In this document: one piece after another, positions 61,310 to 64,000 of the stretch
Layout of the letters: each line of letters begins with the position of its first letter
How positions within the stretch are numbered: position 1 is the first letter of the stretch
Assembly (NCBI GenBank): GCA_018222965.1
Contig: JAAEZH010000015.1
Coordinates: 54,219 to 118,218 of the forward strand
Length of the DNA stretch: 64,000 bases
Direction of reading: 5' to 3'
Source: Bacteroidota bacterium
GTDB lineage: Bacteria; Bacteroidota; Bacteroidia; Chitinophagales; Saprospiraceae
Notes under the pieces: generated by a model
What the model saw: the letters and a program-made list of their open reading frames with translations, nothing else
The model's database searches: none
Told to the model about the DNA's origin: nothing
Made by a program: the position numbers and the translations under genes

Positions 61310-63724
61310 ATGAAAAAGTTTTTACTGCTGCTAACCTTCCAGTTGGCCTTTGTTAGTATTTCCACCATGCTGCTTGCCCAAACCAAAGAGTCTGTCCCCG
61401 ATCCGGCTCAAATGGCAGCTTACCCCGGCTATTTTGATGTATTTTACGAGCTGAGCAGCGGCAAGGTTTGGTTAGAAATCAAAACTTTTGAGGAGGAATT
61501 TCTGCTGGTACACGGTCTTCAGGCTGGCCTGGGATCCAATGATATCGGGCTGGATCGCGGACAAATAGATAACGGTAAGGTCGTGTCTTTTCGGAGAGCC
61601 GGACCAAAGGTGTTATTGGTTCAACACAATTACGAGTACCGGGCCAATAGCGATAATCCGGCAGAGCGCCGGGCAGTTAAAGAGGCTTTCGCCGAAAGCA
61701 CTCTCTGGGGCTTCGAACTTACCGTGCTGCCCGGAAACCGATTCCTCATCGACTTCACTCCCTTCCTGCTATCCGATCAACACGGCATTGCCAATAGCCT
61801 CAAACGCAGTAAGGAAGGCAAATACAGTATAGATGCGGCCCGGTCAGCGGTATTCAGTGACCGTTTAAAGTCTTTCCCCGAAAACACAGAACTGGAAGCT
61901 ACCCTGACTTTTAAAGGTTCGCCGGAAGGCAAACACGTACGCACCGTTAGCCCGGATGCCGAATGGATTACCCTGCGCCAACATATCTCGCTGGTTAAAT
62001 TGCCCGATTCCGAATACAAGCCCCGGATTCACCTCCCGGAATCCGGATTTATTTACCTCGACTTTTACGATTATGCCCAGGCGGTAGATCAACCACTCGA
62101 GCAGCGGTACATCATGCGTCATCGCCTTGAAAAAAAGGATCCGAATGCCCGGCGAAGTGAAGCAGTAGAGCCTATAATATACTACTTGGATCCCGGCACA
62201 CCGGAGCCCATTCGATCCGCATTACTCGAAGGAGCCGGCTGGTGGAATGAAGCCTTTGAGGAAGCCGGATTTATCGATGCGTTTCAGGTAAAAATGTTGC
62301 CAGAAGATGCCGACCCAATGGATGTGCGATACAATGTCATCCAATGGGTACACCGCTCGACACGGGGATGGTCTTACGGAAATGCCGTCATAGATCCACG
62401 AACCGGCGAAATCATAAAAGGCCATGTGAGTCTGGGCTCTTTGCGTGTCCGTCAGGACTTTCTGATTGCCCAGGGGCTCAGTCCGATATATGAAAATGGC
62501 CCCGAGCCGGATCCAAGAGCATTGGAGATGGCTCTGGCAAGACTGCGTCAATTATCTGCGCATGAGGTAGGGCACACCATTGGCCTCACCCACAACTTTG
62601 CTGCCAGCATGAACGAACGTGCTTCGGTCATGGATTACCCGCATCCATACATTGAGCAGGATCCGACAGGACTTGATTTTGATGCTGCCTACGACACTGG
62701 TATTGGCGAATGGGACAAGCAGGCCATCATTTACGGTTACAGTCAGTTTGATCCCGATGAAAACGAAGAAGAACGGTTGGAAGAAATTTTGGATCGCTCC
62801 CGTTTTGAGGGGCTTCTGTTTATTACAGACACGGATGCGCGTCCAATGGGCGGTGCCAATCCAAACGGGCATTTGTGGGACAACACCGACGATCCGATCC
62901 GCGAACTGGAGCGCTTGTTAGAGTTGCGTCGCATTCGGCTCAACAGCTTAAGTCGGGACAATATCATGGAAGATGCGCCAAATTTTGAACTAGAGAGGTT
63001 GCTAACCCCATTGTACATGGCACATCGCTACCAGATTGAGGCTTGTGCCAAGCTCATTGGCGGGGTTGCGTATTCTTATGAGGATGAAAGCACCGCAATA
63101 GCTGTTGATCGAAAACTTCAGGCACAAGCTCTGGATGCCATCCTCGAAGGATTGAGTCCGCGGCAACTGGCCGTTCCGGAAGACTTACTGGAATTGCTTT
63201 CGCCCCCGCCACCGGGTTATAATCGGGATCGGGAATTTTTTAATTCCTATACCGCGCCGGTATTCGATCCGATAGCAGCTGCTGAAGCCCTCGGGAATCA
63301 CAGCCTGGAATTGCTTTTGCATCCGAACCGGCTGGCCAGAATAAGCCGGCAACACGCTTTAGGTAAGCGCACAGAGAGCCTCCAGAAATATTTGGAGAAC
63401 ATCACGTTGCGACTATTTACCGTCTCCAAAAGAAACAATTACGAGCAGCAATTGGGGCATGCGATGGAGGTACTTTTTGTAGAGCGGTTATTTAAGCTTG
63501 CCCACCTTGAAAAAGCGGATGCCAGTGTACGCGCAGCAGCCAGTTGGCAAATACAACGCATTGAGACGCAACTAAAAAAGGAAAATGCGGAAGAGTCGGC
63601 CATTCACGATGCATATTTATTGGAGCGTATTCGGGTTTTCCGGCTTTCGCCGAAAGATTTTAAGCCCTTGCCAGAGCCGAAGGTACCTCCGGGATCACCA
63701 ATTGGTTGTGGAGGAGGACATTAA
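61310..63724 (+). CDS. exported zinc metalloprotease of the DUF5117/DUF4953 type
   Basis: 804 residues. Signal peptide ending MLLAQT near 26; an N-terminal region (SGKVWLEIKTFEEEFLLVHGLQAGLGSNDIGLDRG) recognisable as the DUF5117-type front domain; then a metzincin zinc site HEVGHTIGLTHN near residue 418 (H-E-x-x-H-x-x-G-x-x-H) with a downstream MDYPHPYIE Met-turn. C-terminal helical domain ends PGSPIGCGGGH. Such proteins are common periplasmic or surface metalloproteases in Bacteroidota. Two copies of the dispersed palindrome lie in the coding region (61686-61698 and 63644-63656), translated in different reading frames (AFAES and LSPKD). Confidence 0.9.
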   Translation: MKKFLLLLTFQLAFVSISTMLLAQTKESVPDPAQMAAYPGYFDVFYELSSGKVWLEIKTFEEEFLLVHGLQAGLGSNDIGLDRGQIDNGKVVSFRRAGPKVLLVQHNYEYRANSDNPAERRAVKEAFAESTLWGFELTVLPGNRFLIDFTPFLLSDQHGIANSLKRSKEGKYSIDAARSAVFSDRLKSFPENTELEATLTFKGSPEGKHVRTVSPDAEWITLRQHISLVKLPDSEYKPRIHLPESGFIYLDFYDYAQAVDQPLEQRYIMRHRLEKKDPNARRSEAVEPIIYYLDPGTPEPIRSALLEGAGWWNEAFEEAGFIDAFQVKMLPEDADPMDVRYNVIQWVHRSTRGWSYGNAVIDPRTGEIIKGHVSLGSLRVRQDFLIAQGLSPIYENGPEPDPRALEMALARLRQLSAHEVGHTIGLTHNFAASMNERASVMDYPHPYIEQDPTGLDFDAAYDTGIGEWDKQAIIYGYSQFDPDENEEERLEEILDRSRFEGLLFITDTDARPMGGANPNGHLWDNTDDPIRELERLLELRRIRLNSLSRDNIMEDAPNFELERLLTPLYMAHRYQIEACAKLIGGVAYSYEDESTAIAVDRKLQAQALDAILEGLSPRQLAVPEDLLELLSPPPPGYNRDREFFNSYTAPVFDPIAAAEALGNHSLELLLHPNRLARISRQHALGKRTESLQKYLENITLRLFTVSKRNNYEQQLGHAMEVLFVERLFKLAHLEKADASVRAAASWQIQRIETQLKKENAEESAIHDAYLLERIRVFRLSPKDFKPLPEPKVPPGSPIGCGGGH

Positions 63725-63729
63725 TTTTG

Positions 63730-63759
63730 GACATGACATGTCGGCCGACATGTCATGTC
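63730..63759. repeat. perfect 30-bp palindrome
   Basis: GACATGACATGTCGG followed by its exact reverse complement, starting 6 bp after the metalloprotease stop. It can form a 15-bp cruciform or hairpin; no T run follows directly. Confidence 0.85.
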
Positions 63760-63770
63760 GGGTTGAAAGC

Positions 63771-63788
63771 AAGGTTTTCGCAAACCTT
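63771..63788. repeat. short hairpin AAGGTTT-tcgc-AAACCTT
   Basis: Perfect 7-bp stem with a 4-nt loop, 11 bp after the 30-bp palindrome. Together they may end the ftsK transcript, though neither is a canonical rho-independent terminator. Confidence 0.6.
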
Positions 63789-64000
63789 GAAACTTCTCAA
63801 ACCCTAAGTGCGCCACTGCCTAGCCAATAATATGATAATCAGCAGATTATACTATCAAAGGCCAGGAATTCCTTGCTTTTGGACACTAATATCGCCTCAG
63901 AAACATGAGTCATCCCGAATTTTGGTAAAGTAAAGCACCAAGACACCATTGGATGGCAATTCTCAACCGGTAAACCGGTATCGAAGCATTTCGGTACCGG
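63789..64000. other. window end, no feature seen
   Basis: No open frame longer than about 25 codons with a sensible start. Near the edge an AACCGGT...ACCGGTA...GGTACCGG cluster suggests the beginning of another inverted repeat, cut by the window. Confidence 0.3.

Overview
The window is chromosomal DNA from a member of the Bacteroidota, most likely a marine or environmental Saprospiria/Lewinella-type bacterium. Three large secreted proteins end in type IX secretion (Por) sorting domains. Promoters that can be recognised have the Bacteroidota form (TTTG, about 19 bp, TAnnTTTG) rather than sigma70 boxes. Many products are Bacteroidota-typical (DUF3667, FISUMP lipoprotein, Crp/Fnr pairs, NRDE, DUF5117/DUF4953-type metalloprotease, HtrA without signal peptide). 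The genus assignment is inference. I found no rRNA, tRNA, CRISPR array, prophage or complete IS.

Layout. 0-3.1 kb: end of a maltokinase gene, a standalone CBM48 protein and an AstE/AspA-type deacylase. 3.1-4.0 kb: non-coding repeats. 4-13.7 kb (minus strand): mfd, a lipoprotein, two tandem DUF4331 proteins (one with TSP3 repeats and a sorting domain), and a beta-propeller lipoprotein. 13.9-18.8 kb: a KefF/KefC potassium-efflux pair, DinB-like protein and an unusual RluA-family pseudouridine synthase. 18.8-22.4 kb: SOUL protein, then a Crp/Fnr - small membrane protein - rhodanese - hemerythrin cluster, then a FISUMP lipoprotein. 22.5-26.5 kb: D-amino-acid-oxidase-like enzyme, berberine-bridge-type FAD oxidase and an SLC45-like sugar transporter. 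26.5-29.3 kb: an AT-rich accessory stretch with two identical-length 101-bp inverted-repeat elements flanking a small glycine-zipper gene. 29.3-37.4 kb: serine hydrolase, DUF1428, DoxX, second Crp/Fnr, FAD monooxygenase, methyltransferase, katG, dioxygenase-like lipoprotein. 37.5-43.8 kb: acyl-CoA ligase, rpmH, TPR protein, HtrA protease, prohibitin. 44.3-49.7 kb (plus strand): DUF2279 protein, a membrane protein/wHTH/COQ4 operon with a shared palindromic operator reaching a DUF1361 gene, and an amidohydrolase. 50-54.9 kb (minus): nitroreductase-NRDE-two FG-GAP/T9SS proteins. 55-63.7 kb: two PLP enzymes facing each other, then ftsK-phosphodiesterase-metalloprotease.

The most striking non-genic signal is a dispersed 13-bp palindrome, CTTTCGSCGAAAG. 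By hand I count 7 exact copies and 17 copies of its 9-bp core TTCGSCGAA, inside genes in different reading frames as well as between genes, far above chance. It behaves like the HIP1 element of cyanobacteria. Other notable signals are a modular GGGGAGT-punctuated hairpin element in three copies, a foldback element in full-length and deleted forms, the 17-bp operator palindrome, and a roughly 60-residue conserved basic extension in front of the signal peptides of the two FG-GAP proteins.
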